Assembly: GCF_030272615.1 (NCBI RefSeq)
Contig: NC_081411.1
Coordinates: forward strand, 831,748,160 to 831,812,159
Direction: 5' to 3'
Origin: Cryptomeria japonica
Taxonomy: Eukaryota; Streptophyta; Pinopsida; Cupressales; Cupressaceae
Length of the DNA stretch: 64,000 nt
The position numbers and the translations under genes were made by a program. Shown here one piece after another: positions 12,470 to 24,204 of this stretch (positions are counted from its first letter, which is position 1; every line of letters begins with the position of its first letter). Under the pieces are notes generated by a model, which did not search any database, was not told the origin of the DNA, and worked only from the letters and a program-made list of their open reading frames with translations.

Positions 12470-13597
12470 TGTTGGCATGAGGTGCTTCATTGATGACCAG
12501 TTATTGTCATTGATGGTAACTGGCATTTGGTGAGTTATTCATCCAATCCACAATTTGTGATTCCTTCATTTTAGAAGATTGTTTGAGGTTTAGTGAGGTC
12601 CGATAAGAAGAATAGTGTAACCAACAGAGTGTGCAGTTTGGTAGTCAATGGATTATTTTGGTTAACTATTTTTCTTTGCGAATCTTGGAAATGTGTTGTG
12701 GATATTCAATTCACCTTATTCCATGTTTGTGACCTTCGGTGTTAAGTTTGCTATTAAAAAAAAAATCCGGCAGACCGTTTTTTCTGGTATAACAGTGTTT
12801 TGGTATAGTAGCGTGTAAAGATATATTGTGCGGATCATGCAGAGTAATTTTGATGGTTGTTTATGTGTTCAAGGTTGATGATCTGACTTATGGGAAGCGC
12901 GTGGACATCTTGTTTTGGTCTAGTTAGTTGTTATTTGATCGGATTGAACCGACTTGGATTACACATTTCATGTTGCGTGTTATGTGGTTTTTGGAAGCCA
13001 ATGTGGAATTGATCTAATTTGATGATGTAGATATATTAGTTTGATTGATATGATCATTTGGGATGTTGTTTGTGTTAGAGGAAGCATGTATGAGTGATTT
13101 GACGCAATTTCACTTGCGTAGTTGAGAGATCTATGGTCCGGTATGTGACAGAGAAGAATATAATAGAGCCGAGAGACAGAACAGTGGCAGAAGACTATTT
13201 GCACTTAACCGAAACTGCTTTTTGGCATATGTAGATGCTACTATTAAGATCATATATTCTTGTTCTTATTTTTAATCACTTGTAAGGTAGTGAGCCTACC
13301 TTCGGGTTGTAGCCCTTTCTTTGTAATTGATCAGTGAGCTCTAGGCAGTGTGCATGAATGCATGTGCATTCCCCTTTGTAATATTACTATACTCCTGATC
13401 ACAATATTATAATATTGCGAGTCTCAATCCCATCGTGGTTTTTCCCTTAACCGGGTTTCCAAGTAAAAATATTGGCTTTGAGTTTCTGCATTTACTCTAC
13501 TTCATTTGTATAATATGGTTGCATGATCAGGTTATTGAAGTCAATTTTGTTGAACATTGATTCACTCCCCCCTCTCAGTGTTCCCTTGATTCCAACA
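12470..13597 (+). repeat. 5' LTR of the Sirevirus-like element
   Basis: 1128 bp, TGTTGGCATG at the start and GATTCCAACA at the end, matching the 3' copy at 20209-21309 closely. It carries the hairpin at 13284-13302 and the shared block GCAGTGAGCTCTAGGCAG-type sequence at 13329-13370. An open frame at 12980-13204 (minus) inside it is not a gene. Confidence 0.9.
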
Positions 13598-13615
13598 ATT
13601 AGTATCTGAGCCAAG
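13598..13615 (+). promoter_or_regulatory. Primer-binding site
   Basis: Directly after the LTR the sequence reads ATTAGTATCTGAGCC, two changes from the TTGGTATCAGAGCC that pairs with initiator methionine tRNA and primes Copia reverse transcription. The changes suggest decay. Confidence 0.75.
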
Positions 13616-13696
13616 TTCCTCGAAAGGAACCTAACAACTTGAGTGAAATCCGGGAAGGTATCTTATTGGATTCAAGTGGTCTAAGACAATAGTTTC

Positions 13697-14669
13697 TTGT
13701 TGCACTTGATGATCTTGATCAGTCTAAAGCTAATGGACAAACTCAAGGAGAAAGAGGAGCAAAGAATTGATGATCAAGTTCTGAAAAACAAGACAGATGA
13801 ATGTGAAAAACTTGCTAGAGATAATGTAGTCCTAAATAATGAGATGGAAGCCATTGTGATAAAATTTACAAAGGAGATTGAAAACCAAAAGAATATTTAG
13901 GAATTATTGACTCAGTCACTAAATGATAGATTTGATGAGTGTTGCAGACTAAATCATAAAAATGACCTACTAAAGCTTGAATTGATGCAATCCAAAAATA
14001 ATGAGCAAGAGATTGAAAGACAAATCATAATTCTGAGAGATGAACTTACCACTATTAATGAGTACAAATAAAAAATCAATGCATGCTCGGCCAAGATGGA
14101 TGGATTGCTAGAAATTCATAAAAGTAAATGTGATATGGGAGGACTTGGATTTGAGAAGGGAGAAAAATCTGGATCTAGTCAAAGCAATCGACAAAAGAAC
14201 AAGAGGTCTCTAGTAAGACAACCTGATGCTTATAAATTCAATGGTAAATTCTTTGTTTGCAATAAATTTGGTCATATGTCAAGTCAATGCAGAAATAGAA
14301 CAAATCCGAATAATTCATCATTCACTGATCAATGCTTCAATTGCAATAAATATGGTCATAAGTTAGTTGAATGCAGAAGTATGGTAAATGTGAGAAATGT
14401 AAGATGCTATGCTTGTGGAAGATTTGGACATATTTCTAGCTAACCAATGCAGATCAAAGGGAAATAAAAGTAATTTTAGGCTTTATCAGAGAAACAACAT
14501 TACTTGTTATTCTTGCAACAAAACTGATCACATTGCAAAATATTGTAGAAGGAAGAATGTGAAGAATTCTCTGGTAGACCAAAACAAATCTGATGATAAG
14601 GGGAAGATGAAAGTTGAAGAAATCAGAGAGTTGTACAAGAAGAAATGGGTCAAGAAGAGTGACTTCTGA
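13697..14669 (+). pseudogene. Gag with zinc knuckles, decayed
   Basis: The frame runs from 13697 with an in-frame TAG after NQKNI (13898-13900) and further stops. The N-terminal half is rich in K, E and N and looks coiled-coil (for example DQVLKNKTDECEKL). From 14096 comes the usual C-terminal gag: LLEIHKSKCDMGGLGF, then up to four CCHC knuckles. The second, CFNCNKYGHKLVEC near 14334-14375, is intact. The first has lost its first cysteine (FFVCNKFGHMSSQC). The third is cut by a stop and frameshift near 14443. The fourth, CYSCNKTDHIAKYC near 14505-14546, lies in the frame 14409-14669. It ends EEIRELYKKKWVKKSDF. Knuckles bind the RNA genome during packaging. Confidence 0.8.
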
Positions 14670-15113
14670 GGTAGGAGATGGGCCCACGCCTGATTCCGGT
14701 GCTGGAACCTCATCCGGTAACTAAGCTAAGGCATCCGGCATTGGGGGAATCTTTCATGAAAATATTTTAAATCCCCTGTTTGAGATCTATGCCTGATTTT
14801 GGTAGGTTACAAAGGTATATATGATGATTGCAGGTGTCTATGATAGATTTTTGGAAGAATCTATAGGTCCGTAGAAGATCCTTATGAAATGAAGGGTACC
14901 CAGAAGTATTAGGGTTAAGAGAATTTATTATAGTAAAAATTTAGGTTTGCTAAAGATAAAAGGTGATTTAATCACTCATTTATCACCTTGCATTCGAAGA
15001 AGAAGAGCAGAAGAGCGTAGTAAAGGAGAACTTGTAGAGATTCCGAAGCAATATCTAGATTTGAGTCTGGTTCAAAGCTATTTAACAATGAAACCCCCTT
15101 TTCTAGTTGAAGT
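14670..15113 (+). other. Spacer between gag and the accessory frame
   Basis: 444 bases with many stops in all frames, where pol would be expected to start. I see no protease, integrase or reverse transcriptase motif. It may be the scar of a pol deletion. Confidence 0.5.
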
Positions 15114-18100
15114 TTGAAGTGTGAATTTGATAAGATGGTTGCGTCTAGCACTGCAACTCCCTTGCTTGTCAAAATCACTGAGAGTGCACATTTGAATTTC
15201 AAGAATCATCCATTCATTTCAATGGAATATGATCCCGAGAGCGCATTTTCATCTATTTGCTATGAAGTGTTGCATATTGAGGATATTAGGGTATATACAC
15301 ACTTCCCCATTGAGGAATTGGGTAGCACATAAATGTTGAATCTGTACAACAATCAGCTAGCAGACAAGAGCTCAGTATTGAAACCTGAATTTCAAGATTT
15401 GGAGAGCAAGGGTTTTGTGCAATTTGTCAGATTTTTGATGTTCTATGAACTTGAATGGATCCGGTATATCTCGAGTCGAGTTCATGATGAATTTATCTGG
15501 TTGGATAAACCCTACAAAATCACCAAGTCAGTCATTCGGGCCGTAACTGGATTATGTGCAACTGAAGAACTACCATCCTTTAAATCTATGAAGAATGAAA
15601 TTGTGATCAATGCAATCGGATCTAAATTTGACAAGTGAGCGATGACAATCAACAACATTCTGGAACATGATATTGTAGTGTCGTAAATTGTACGCCCTTG
15701 CTAGGGTGGTATAATTTCATACTTAGGTTAGCACCCGCCTTAGTGTGTCTTGCATCTTGCCTTTCTAATTCCCCTTTAAGCATTTAATTAATTTAATTAA
15801 ATCTAAGGTCATTATCATCACTTTACATACTATAAAGTTGGGCCCTTTATCCTAAGCGTGCCCCTTTTCATCTTATTTCTCCAATGAATCATTTAATCAT
15901 AAATGCTAATTATGTCTTATTTTGACCATTTAGGCCCAATTTCGCATATCAAAACATCTTGAAATCAGTTGTAACTTTGGGATGCGCTCTCATATCATCA
16001 TATCTAATGACCTTGAAAATTTGGTGAAAAGTTGGTCGGACCGTGGTAGGAATGCACATGGTCCACGACTTTTTACCCAAAATTTCAGGAGCACAATCCT
16101 ATGATATAATAATGCTTAACCTCAAAATATCAGCGGGAAATTCAAATCCTAGTTTGGCCTAATCATGAAATTAAGATCTAGGGTTTCATACTTAAGAGCT
16201 CTCTTTCTTCATTTGAAGGGGTCTTCTTCTAAGAATCTAAGAACAAATTTTTGGAGAATTAGAGCCTTTTTTGCAGCGAAAGAGTAGATCTTTGAAGTCT
16301 TCAACAACATTAAACATTCATCCATCAAACATTCATCAAACATCATTGTATCAATTGGGGGCTTTTGAAGATGTAGAAGAACAATAGGAGATCACCGACT
16401 AATGATTGGCGTGTACCTCTCCCTTGGGGTTGGGTATGGTTTCATGTTGTTTTCATGTCTTTGCATAAGCTTCATTTTGATTCATATTCATTCTTTAGAT
16501 CACTTTTCATTGTGGATCTAGAGAATTTACTTTGTCAATTATAAGCAATTAGGGTTTACTCTTTAGGGTTTCTCTAGGTTGTTTACTTTCATTCTTAGGA
16601 TCTTGCACATACACAAGGTTTTTGCACACATATTTTTAGTACATTATCGACTATTCGTGGAGGTGGAAATTTCCAACATGGGGTTTTGACTAAGGCAAAA
16701 ACCTATATAGCCATCCCAAACCCTCTTTTACAGCTTCAGGTACAGGTTCAGATCCGAGCATCACTAGAAGTTTCGGGATTGGAAGAGCACATGGGGACAA
16801 TTTTGGGTTGCAGATCTCAGCAAAAAACCCAAGGTTAGGGGCGTGGTGCCTTGGTCCTACCTAGAAAAATGGTGTTGCACCATGGTCCTTCCCAAAATAG
16901 TGGCGTCGCACCATGGTCCTGCCCTCTATCAAAATAGTACTTTGCAAGCCTCAAAATCCATCCTGTTAGTTGCAGCTCCATAAGTGCAGAATCAGGAAAG
17001 TGGCATGGCACCCTGGTCCTGGACATTTTTGCTTAGATTTTAGATACAGGTACACCTATGATTTGGCCTTCTGATCTATACTTTTCAACAATATATCAGT
17101 TGTTCTTTGATCCGCATTCTTAGATTAGGGTTTGCTTGTTTACTTGCATTCTAGGTTAGATTGCATCTTGCATCATTCCTCTCTCTCATTTATAGCAAAG
17201 GAATAGAAAACCTAAGAGGTAATCCATGACTCTCTCTCTTTATAAGAAGTAGCCGACGTGTGTTACCTCCCCAGGCTCTTTCATATTCCATGAGTGTGTA
17301 TGAGAGTGGGATTAGGGTTTCCATACTTAGTCTCACTTTTTCCCCTACACAGATATCAGGTTTGCATCAATGGTCATTGGGTACAAAATCTATTTTTCTA
17401 GTAGAGAAAATTTTGTTTCCGGTACTACTATTTATACTGGATATGAGATAATGAGAGAGAACAATAAATATGATCTCTGTGAATTTCTCCAAAGTGATAT
17501 TATCAAGAATATTAAGAAGATCAAAGAAAATAAGAAAAATCCTTTCAAATTTGGAACACTGCTTCTATATCTATTTTTCTACTTTGTGAAGGAGGTTCTG
17601 GGTATTGGTCCGGTAGAATGGGCATTTGACAGACCCGTAGAAGTTCAAATCTAAGAACATTTGTACAATTCCAATGATTCTAAGGTCCAAGGCAAGAATT
17701 TATGGGGTTAATTCAAGAACTTTCAAAAGGAAATGCATGATAAGGAAAGGATACCTAAGTTTGTTTTATAAAAATATCAAGATACTATCTACTTCATGGT
17801 AGATACTAATCAGTGTTTGATGGAAGCTATAGAGCTCTGAACCGTATGGATCATGCCTATGGGCTATGAGGTTGAAGAATAGATTCTGGAACTATATGCA
17901 CAACATATGTTGAGCAAACCAATGGATCCTAATGAGGAAAGATTCAGAACATACAAGGAGAAAAGTTTAAAAATTCATTAGCAGATTTAAAAAAACAGTA
18001 ATTTAGAAGAAGGTTTAGAAGGAAGTAGAGGATTTTGTAGAGAGTATGGGAATATCTAAGGAAGCTGTCTGGAAAGCTAGAGAAGAAAATATTCTCTACG

Positions 18101-19936
18101 GATGTGGAGTAGTTTGTGAAGAAGGAAGTAAAACCGGAAGTATCTAAGCCTAAGACAAGACAAGTCAGAAGAACAACTCCCTCCTCTAGTCCTACAAAGT
18201 CAGCAAGCCAACCAAAATCTTCAATCAAGCCATCTGGTGGTGAGAAGAAGAAGAAGACAGTCAAATTTGTGACTGTGGATGAAGAAGAAACTGAATCTAA
18301 TGAAACCCTGAAGGAAGTGAAGGCTCAAACTCCTAGAGTTACCAAGATCTCAAACGAAAAGCCTTCCGGTAAAACAAGATCTGGTAAGAAACCTAAAGCA
18401 TCTGAGCAAGAAAAATTTACTATGACATTAGAGTAGATTGTAAATGAAGTTATTAAGAATGACAATTTGAAACCATTATTTGAGTGGTATGGCAATTTTG
18501 ATGACTCCGATAAGAGAACTCTAGTAGAGGCAACTGTAGAATATCTTAATATGTATAGTAAAGAATTAATTGAACTAATGTTTTTCATACCCAAAATATT
18601 GTATGACATTCTGGATGCTAAGAGACAAACAACTAGTAAGGAAGATGAGAGACTGAAGGAATATGTGTTGGTTAACTTATGTTTGGTCATTACTACCGAG
18701 GAGATAGATAGATTGCTAAAACTAACAAAGATAGTTGAATTCAGAAGCAAACATAGGGTAAACAAAATCATGTTAGGGAAGATTGATGAAGTTGCAAAGG
18801 AGACTAAATAGATTTTGACAAAAGTTTTGTTAGACAATCAATATGAGGTAAATAAGGCAAAAGGGCAGGACGAACATCATCCAGAAGAAAAGAACATGAC
18901 ATCTCGAGTTAATTTGGAAGTTGAGCAGTCAACAAATGATACTTCTGAGCATGCAAAAGTTAGTGTGTAAGAATAATTTGGAGTAGAAGACATAGGGAAA
19001 GCAGAGGAAGGTGAGGACAAGGTTGAGAATCCTCCAGTTGTTGCAATTGACCCTTCGGTCACTAAGAAGAATGCAGAAGAAGAAAAAGTAGAATTCAGGG
19101 TTGAAATCAAGACTGAAGTAAAAGATATCGTAGAGGAAGTAAAGGGAAAGACGGTCATTGATGATCCAAAATTCATTCAAGGTCCTATCAACTTGGATTC
19201 ATTGTCCCCAATTCAAAAGCTACAACTTGCATCATTTGCAAAAGCCAAAGTCAGCGAAGATCTTTTGAAATTCCATGTTGAGGATAATATGTTGCTAAAC
19301 TTGGCAAGCAGTGTTCTTGAGAAGTTGATGCCCTCATTTCAAAATAATACTTCAGATACTCCATCCAAGCGATTAAAGAGGTTGATTAATTATGTTGACA
19401 AACATTTTGAGTCTTTTGAAAGGTTAGCTGCATAAAAAGTCCTAAATGAATTTAATGCAAAAAGGCTTCTGAATCTGAAAAGAATGATTGCCAAAGATAA
19501 AACCACTTTAGGAGAATGTGTAAAGAGAATGCAAGATGCATTATCTGTAGGTGAGAATGTGTACAAGTCATGTCTATCTTTGAACAAGTTTAGTGCAGAT
19601 ATTGAGTAGAAGTCTAAGGTGTATGAAAATGAGCTTGAATGAATATCTTGACTCCCTGACAACATCATTGAGTAGTCATGAGAATCAGGTAGCATCTATA
19701 CTTGAGAAAATCAAGAGCCTGAACCATGACCAGGAAAAAATAATTGGGAGAGTTAGTGAAGTTAGGAGTCTCATTACTCCTAAGTTGGAGATTATGCAGA
19801 GTGCTTTGAAAGATGCCCAAGATGCTCTGGCTAGTGGTGATCTGAATGATGTGAAGACAACATAGGCACAAGCTTACTAGTTTAGTGGGCTCATAAATAT
19901 ATTGGAGAATCTGCAAAAAGGTTGGGACAACCACTT
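15114..19936 (+). pseudogene. Long accessory reading frame of the Sirevirus-like element, function unknown, split by a solo LTR
   Basis: I do not recognise this protein. Open pieces follow one another at 15114-15332, 15333-15638, 17370-17654, 18116-18436, 18467-18811, 19193-19435 and 19593-19865, separated mostly by single stops. An LTR occupies 15674-17351. Without it, gat|atc continues in frame into RFASMVIGYKIYFSSRENF. Features in order: a folded-looking region (VQFVRFLMFYELEWIRYISS near 15420), a short hydrophobic stretch (LLLYLFFYFVKEVLGIG near 17560-17600), a lysine-rich basic region (GEKKKKTVKF near 18240), an acidic region near 19000-19150, and a predicted coiled coil (ENQVASILEKIKSLNHDQEK near 19680). 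Sireviruses often carry an env-like frame after pol; this could be such a frame with pol lost, but I cannot show it. Confidence 0.55.
15674..17351 (+). repeat. Solo Gypsy LTR nested in the Sirevirus-like element
   Basis: 1678 bp, starting TGTAGTGTCG and ending CCCCTACACA, with an exact 5-bp duplication gatat at 15669-15673 and 17352-17356. The host reading frame closes perfectly when it is removed. No second LTR or interior remains, so it is the product of LTR-LTR recombination. It holds several units of the CC(C/A)TGGTCCT hairpin motif between 16832 and 17020, and the block GTGGAGGTGGAAA near 16663 shared with other Gypsy LTRs here. Confidence 0.9.
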
Positions 19937-20040
19937 AGGACTCGTTGAGGAATTCTTATGCTGATATCTTCAAAATATTGTGAATATATATGGATTGTGT
20001 GTGCACATGTGTAAATAGCATTTTTATTTTTCGGAACTCT

Positions 20041-20208
20041 ACCTTTGTCATTGATGTCAAAGGGGGACAATAGATGAGTGAAAAATGTTGATCTTAGGGG
20101 GAGATTCTTGATTCTTTGATTCTTTTGAGTCTGGAAGTTTGATTTTGGTTTTGATACTGACACTTAGTCATTTTTCACTGTGTTGCCATCAATGACAAAG
20201 AGGGAGAT
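20041..20208 (+). other. Multiple polypurine tracts and half of an inverted repeat before the 3' LTR
   Basis: Purine runs occur at about 20056 (caaagggggacaa), 20095 (ttagggggagatt) and 20196-20208 (caaagagggagat), the last touching the LTR. GTTGCCATCAATGACAA at 20182-20198 is the exact reverse complement of 20243-20259 inside the LTR. Confidence 0.7.
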
Positions 20209-21309
20209 TGTTGGCATGAGGTGCTGCATTGATAATCAATTATTGTCATTGATGGCAACTGTCATCTTCTAAGTCAATCATCCAATCCGCAGTTTGTGAT
20301 TCCTTCATTCTAGAAGATTGTTTAAGGTTTAGTGAGGTCTGGTAAGAAGAATAGTGTAACCGACGGAGTGTGCAGTTTGGTGGTTAGCAGATTATTTTGG
20401 TTAAGTATTTTTCTTTGAGGATCTGGGAAATGTGTGGTGGATATGAAATTCACCTTATTTCATGTTTGTGACCTTCAATGTTAAGTTCGGTGTTGGACAA
20501 AAGATCTGGTATATAGTAGCATATAAAGATTTGTTGTGCAGATCCTGCATAGTAATTTTGATGGTTGTTTATGTGTTCAAGGTTGATGAGATGAATTATG
20601 GGAAGCATGTAGACATCTTGTTTTGGTTTGGTTTGTTGTTTTTTTATCAGATTGAGCCAACTTGGATTACACATTTCATTTTGCATGTTATACGATTTTT
20701 GGAAGCTGACATAGAATTGATCTAATTTGATGATGCAGATATATTCATCTAATTGATATGATCATTTGGGATGTTTTTCATGTTAGAGGAAGCATGTATG
20801 AGTGATTCGACGCAGTTTCACTTGCACAGTTGAGAGGTGTGGTCCGGTATGCGATAGAGCAGAGAGAAAAAGCAGTGGCAAAAGACTATTTGCACTTAAC
20901 CAGAACTCTTTTTGGCATATGTAGATGCTACTATTTAGTTCACACATTCTTTTTCTTATTTGTAATCACTTGTAAGGCAACAAGCCTTCCTTTGGGCTGT
21001 ATTCCTTTCTTTGTAATTGAGCAGTGAGCTCTAGGCAGTGTGCCTAAATGCATGTGCATTCCCCTTTGTAATATTATTATACTCCTGATCACAACATTAT
21101 AATATTGTGGGTCTCAATCCCACTTTGGTTTTTCCCTTAACCTCATTTCCATGTAAAAATATTGGTGTTGTGGTGTTGATGATCTTGGCTTTGAGTTTTT
21201 GCATTTACTTTACTTCATTTGTATAATGTGGTTGCATGATTAGGTTATTAAAGTCAATTTTGATAAACATTGATTCACCCCCCCTCTCAGTGTTCGCTTG
21301 ATTCCAACA
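20209..21309 (+). repeat. 3' LTR of the Sirevirus-like element
   Basis: 1101 bp, TGTTGGCATG to GATTCCAACA. It carries the hairpin at 20974-20988, the shared GCAGTGAGCTCTAGGCAG block at 21019-21060, and is followed by the target duplication aagtt. Small open frames at 20450-20725 and 20830-21027 fall inside it and are not genes. Confidence 0.9.
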
Positions 21310-21453
21310 AAGTTGATATAAATAATAATAATGGGGCCTTCTTTGCATGGTGTGAGCAGAATTAGGTCCCAGTCAGGCATAGGAGCACAAACGCTAAGGC
21401 GAGGACCCAAATGTGGTCAAAATTGCCAAGGGGTGCAATTTTAGGACGCTACA
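21310..21453 (-). repeat. 5' LTR of the Tat-like element, second part
   Basis: It continues the LTR interrupted at 12469 and repeats 5563-5702 of the left copy (for example gaattaggtcccagtcaggc and tgcaattttaggacgctaca). On the minus strand it opens TGTAGCGTCC. Confidence 0.8.
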
Positions 21454-22731
21454 AAAAGATAATTTTTGGGAGAAGTGGTGGATGGTTTTTGATAAACAAC
21501 CCAACAACAATATTGATGTCCACTTATACTTCCTTAGGAAACTATATGTTGAGTTTATCTTGGGTATGAAATTCAACTGTTATGACATGAGAAGTTTCCA
21601 AGGTTTGGGTGGATGAATGCCTTAGGATAGACCTAGAGAAATTTGAGTGGTAGAAGGTCCATATGTTCCACCTCCTTCTTTTCCTCTCCCACATCCTATA
21701 CAAAATCTAGACATTGTTGCAACTTCATGGAGCATCATGACCATATACTCTCTAAGCCATTTGACCATTTGATCACCTAGAGATATTAGTTTGCTAAGCC
21801 AGTTGACCTTGATATACCAGATGGATCAGTTGATGGTGGTGTACCTTCATCATCTCCACATATTTGTGTGCCACATACTTGCACTATGTGTAAGAACGCA
21901 TGTTTAGGCCCACTTGGAAATCATACTGAGCCTCCCATCAACACAACCAAGTATGAGGTTCATCACATATCACATGTAGGAGATGAGATGACAAGGGTAG
22001 GATCATATGTTGTAGAGACACGGGGTGCTACAAATGAAATAGTGGTAAGACTTAACTTGTAATCTCATAGTACACCAAATTATATTAAATATTAATATTT
22101 ACAAGAGATATTGGTACTAACATGTACATTTATGTGGGATTTAACTATTGATGTCTGAGGTTGTTTTGGGATAGGTCCATCAAGGCACCATATTAGTCAT
22201 TTCATTTGGCCTAGAGAGTTACATGGTATAGTTTTTTGCATATACATGTTTACAAATTTAATATTGTATATGCATATTTCATTTAAATTGTCATTAAATA
22301 AACTATATATTAATTTATATATGTTGATCTCATTTTACTCTTGTAGTAAACCCCTAGTGTGGGTGATTTGCTATGTTTCCTAGCCCACAACACCACAAAT
22401 ACTGACCGAGGTAAGGTAATTGAACACAAATTTTATTGAATTATTAGTTTCAAGAGCTTACATGTAATTTACATAACTTATTGTAGAATTCAATTTAATT
22501 GTTAACTTTTCAATTGTATTAAATTGTTATACATGTGCATAGATTGATTGTCTCACATTCTTGTCATTTTTATATAACAACAAATTGACTTTACATCAAT
22601 ATTGAATGCTCAAACACAATTGACTTCACAACACAAGAGGTATGTAATTATTTTTCTATTCTCAATATGTTTAGATAGAATTATGTAGACATATGTTTAG
22701 TTTAAGTTTCATTGTTAGTTAAATTATATCT
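21454..22731. other. Degenerate coding-like fragment and AT-rich sequence
   Basis: Just past the LTR, 21454-21616 on the plus strand is open (FWEKWWMVFDKQPNNNIDVHL...). Another open piece is at 21868-22062 (MPHTCTMCKNACLGPLG...). Neither resembles a family I can name; they may be transposon remnants at the insertion site. 22063-22731 is AT-rich with no recognisable feature. Confidence 0.3.
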
Positions 22732-23830
22732 TATAGCATCATAAATTGTAACCAGTCCAATTTACACCTCATGTTTGTGCTCCTACTTTAGCGTGTCACA
22801 TCTCCATCCCCTGTGTAGGTCTGATTCGACCCTAAGATTCTTCAACTTTGATGTCATGAACACCCTTTGGTGCGTCCCATCATGGAATCCCCTGCCCCCT
22901 TTTTCTTTGTTTTGGTCCTATTTGTAGAAGGACTAGGGCGTGGGATACCCTGCCCTGGTCCCTCTCAAACGGGCCCCAATTTGAAATGGGGTAAGTATTA
23001 TATCTCCCCGATGACATTTGATCATTGAGGCTACACATGACCATTGGAGGTTGCCCTAATTGGTAATTTACCCAAGGAACCCTATATAGAGACATCTTAT
23101 CAATTCATTTGAGATCTAGAATCAATCCATGAGCTACCTAAAGTATTCATGCATTCGTGAAGCATTCATCATTAAGTATCTTAAGAGATTCAAGGCTGCA
23201 TATTCTTCATTAAAGCATTATGGAGAAAATTTACATCAATCTTCATGCAATCATGTGTGCGTGATTTTTTTTTTCATGTCCATGTGCTTGTCATGCCATT
23301 ATATTCAACATTTATGATTACATTCAAAGAGCATTGCATCATCATCAACAATTGCATCTGAGGTAAATCTCCTTAATAGCTTTTTCAGTATTTGCATTAT
23401 TTCATTCAAGGTTAATTCCTAAACTAGGGTTTGACTTAAGAAAAACCTATCCCCAACATCTCTCCCTTTCTTTCTCTATGTAGGATATAGGTGCAGGAGA
23501 TGTACTTGAGAATTTTGGCAGTGTAAACAATGACAAATAGGTTTAGATTTTGATGATGGAAAATTCAGAGGACTAGGGCGGATCTATGCTACCTGGTCCT
23601 GAAAAATCATGCCAAACTTTTAGGAACAGGTTCTAAACATCTCATTTTTCCCAGGTCTCAGTTGATGGCTCCATGGGACATTTGTAGCTTATTGTTTCTG
23701 TCAATTTACCTCAATTATCCCTCTTTTTTGCCTTTCATATTTACATTCCAAATTCAACTAAGAAAGAGGATAACCAATTTAATCCAATCATAATATCAGA
23801 CCTTTCCCCATTGGGATTGAACCTAGACCA
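22732..23830 (+). repeat. Gypsy LTR fragment
   Basis: It begins TATAGCATCATAAATTG, one base from the TGTAGYRTC start of the other Gypsy LTRs. Near 23405-23500 it has AGGGTTTGACTTAAG and CTCTCCCTTTCTTTCTC, the block also found in the minus-strand LTRs at 3520-3600. Two hairpin units lie at 22929-22962 and 23569-23600. The 3' end is uncertain. Confidence 0.5.
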
Positions 23831-24031
23831 ATATTAACAAAACTTAAGTTTTTGAGGAGATGTAAGTCTCCTGGTAAATTCAAGCTAATATGTTGGGAAT
23901 ATAGAAATAATGGCTACATAAACAAGGATGTGTTTGGTATTATAGTATTTCTTTCATTGGCAAACTCTATATTTTATGTTTCATTAGAAAAAAATTGAGG
24001 ATTTTAGTTAGTTTAAAGAGATTAAATCTCT

Positions 24032-24033
<2 letters not shown>

Positions 24034-24083
<50 letters not shown>

Positions 24084-24180
24084 GTATATGTATGCATATA
24101 TACATATACACATGTACACACACACACAAATAAATATGTGTGTGTGTGTGTGTGTGTGTGTACATGTATACATGTACAAT
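24034..24180. repeat. (TG)n microsatellite cluster
   Basis: A pure TG run at 24034-24080, then TA/CA-mixed sequence with a short (AC) run near 24117-24128, and a second TG run at 24136-24161. The open frames across it encode only threonine-histidine or cysteine-valine repeats and are artefacts. Confidence 0.95.
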
Positions 24181-24204
24181 TTCTAACCATACATATATAT
24201 GTAC

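Larger units (their letters stand above)
12470..21309 (+). mobile_element. Complete Copia (Sirevirus-like) element lacking pol, with target duplication
   Basis: It has LTRs at 12470-13597 and 20209-21309, both TGTTGG...CCAACA, a primer-binding site, gag, a long accessory frame and several polypurine tracts. The 5-bp target duplication aagtt is exact at 12465-12469 and 21310-21314. Joining the flanks restores the host LTR, which matches the undisturbed copy at 5549-5580. No reverse transcriptase, RNase H or integrase is present, so it moved with help from an autonomous relative. A solo Gypsy LTR (15674-17351) is nested inside. Confidence 0.9.
3045..21453 (-). mobile_element. Non-autonomous Tat-like Gypsy element, interrupted by a nested Copia element
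   Basis: Two long direct repeats (3045-5702, and 11430-12469 continued at 21310-21453) flank minus-strand gag-like coding. The polypurine tract beside the left repeat (5703-5718) reads AAAGTGGGAGCTAAA on the minus strand, as in plant Tat elements. So the left repeat is the 3' LTR and the right one the 5' LTR. The interior has gag (8111-9507), a protease-like remnant (7715-8080) and proline-rich coding (6615-7520), but no reverse transcriptase, RNase H or integrase. It would need enzymes from another element. The left boundary is good to about 20 bases; the primer-binding site was not identified. Confidence 0.7.

Noticed and set aside
18325-18837. 170-codon minus-strand frame
   Set aside because: It is the complement of the lysine-rich accessory frame; the plus strand has the continuous, composition-biased coding.
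24030-24180. CRISPR-like direct repeats
   Set aside because: Simple dinucleotide microsatellite in a plant genome; no unique spacers.
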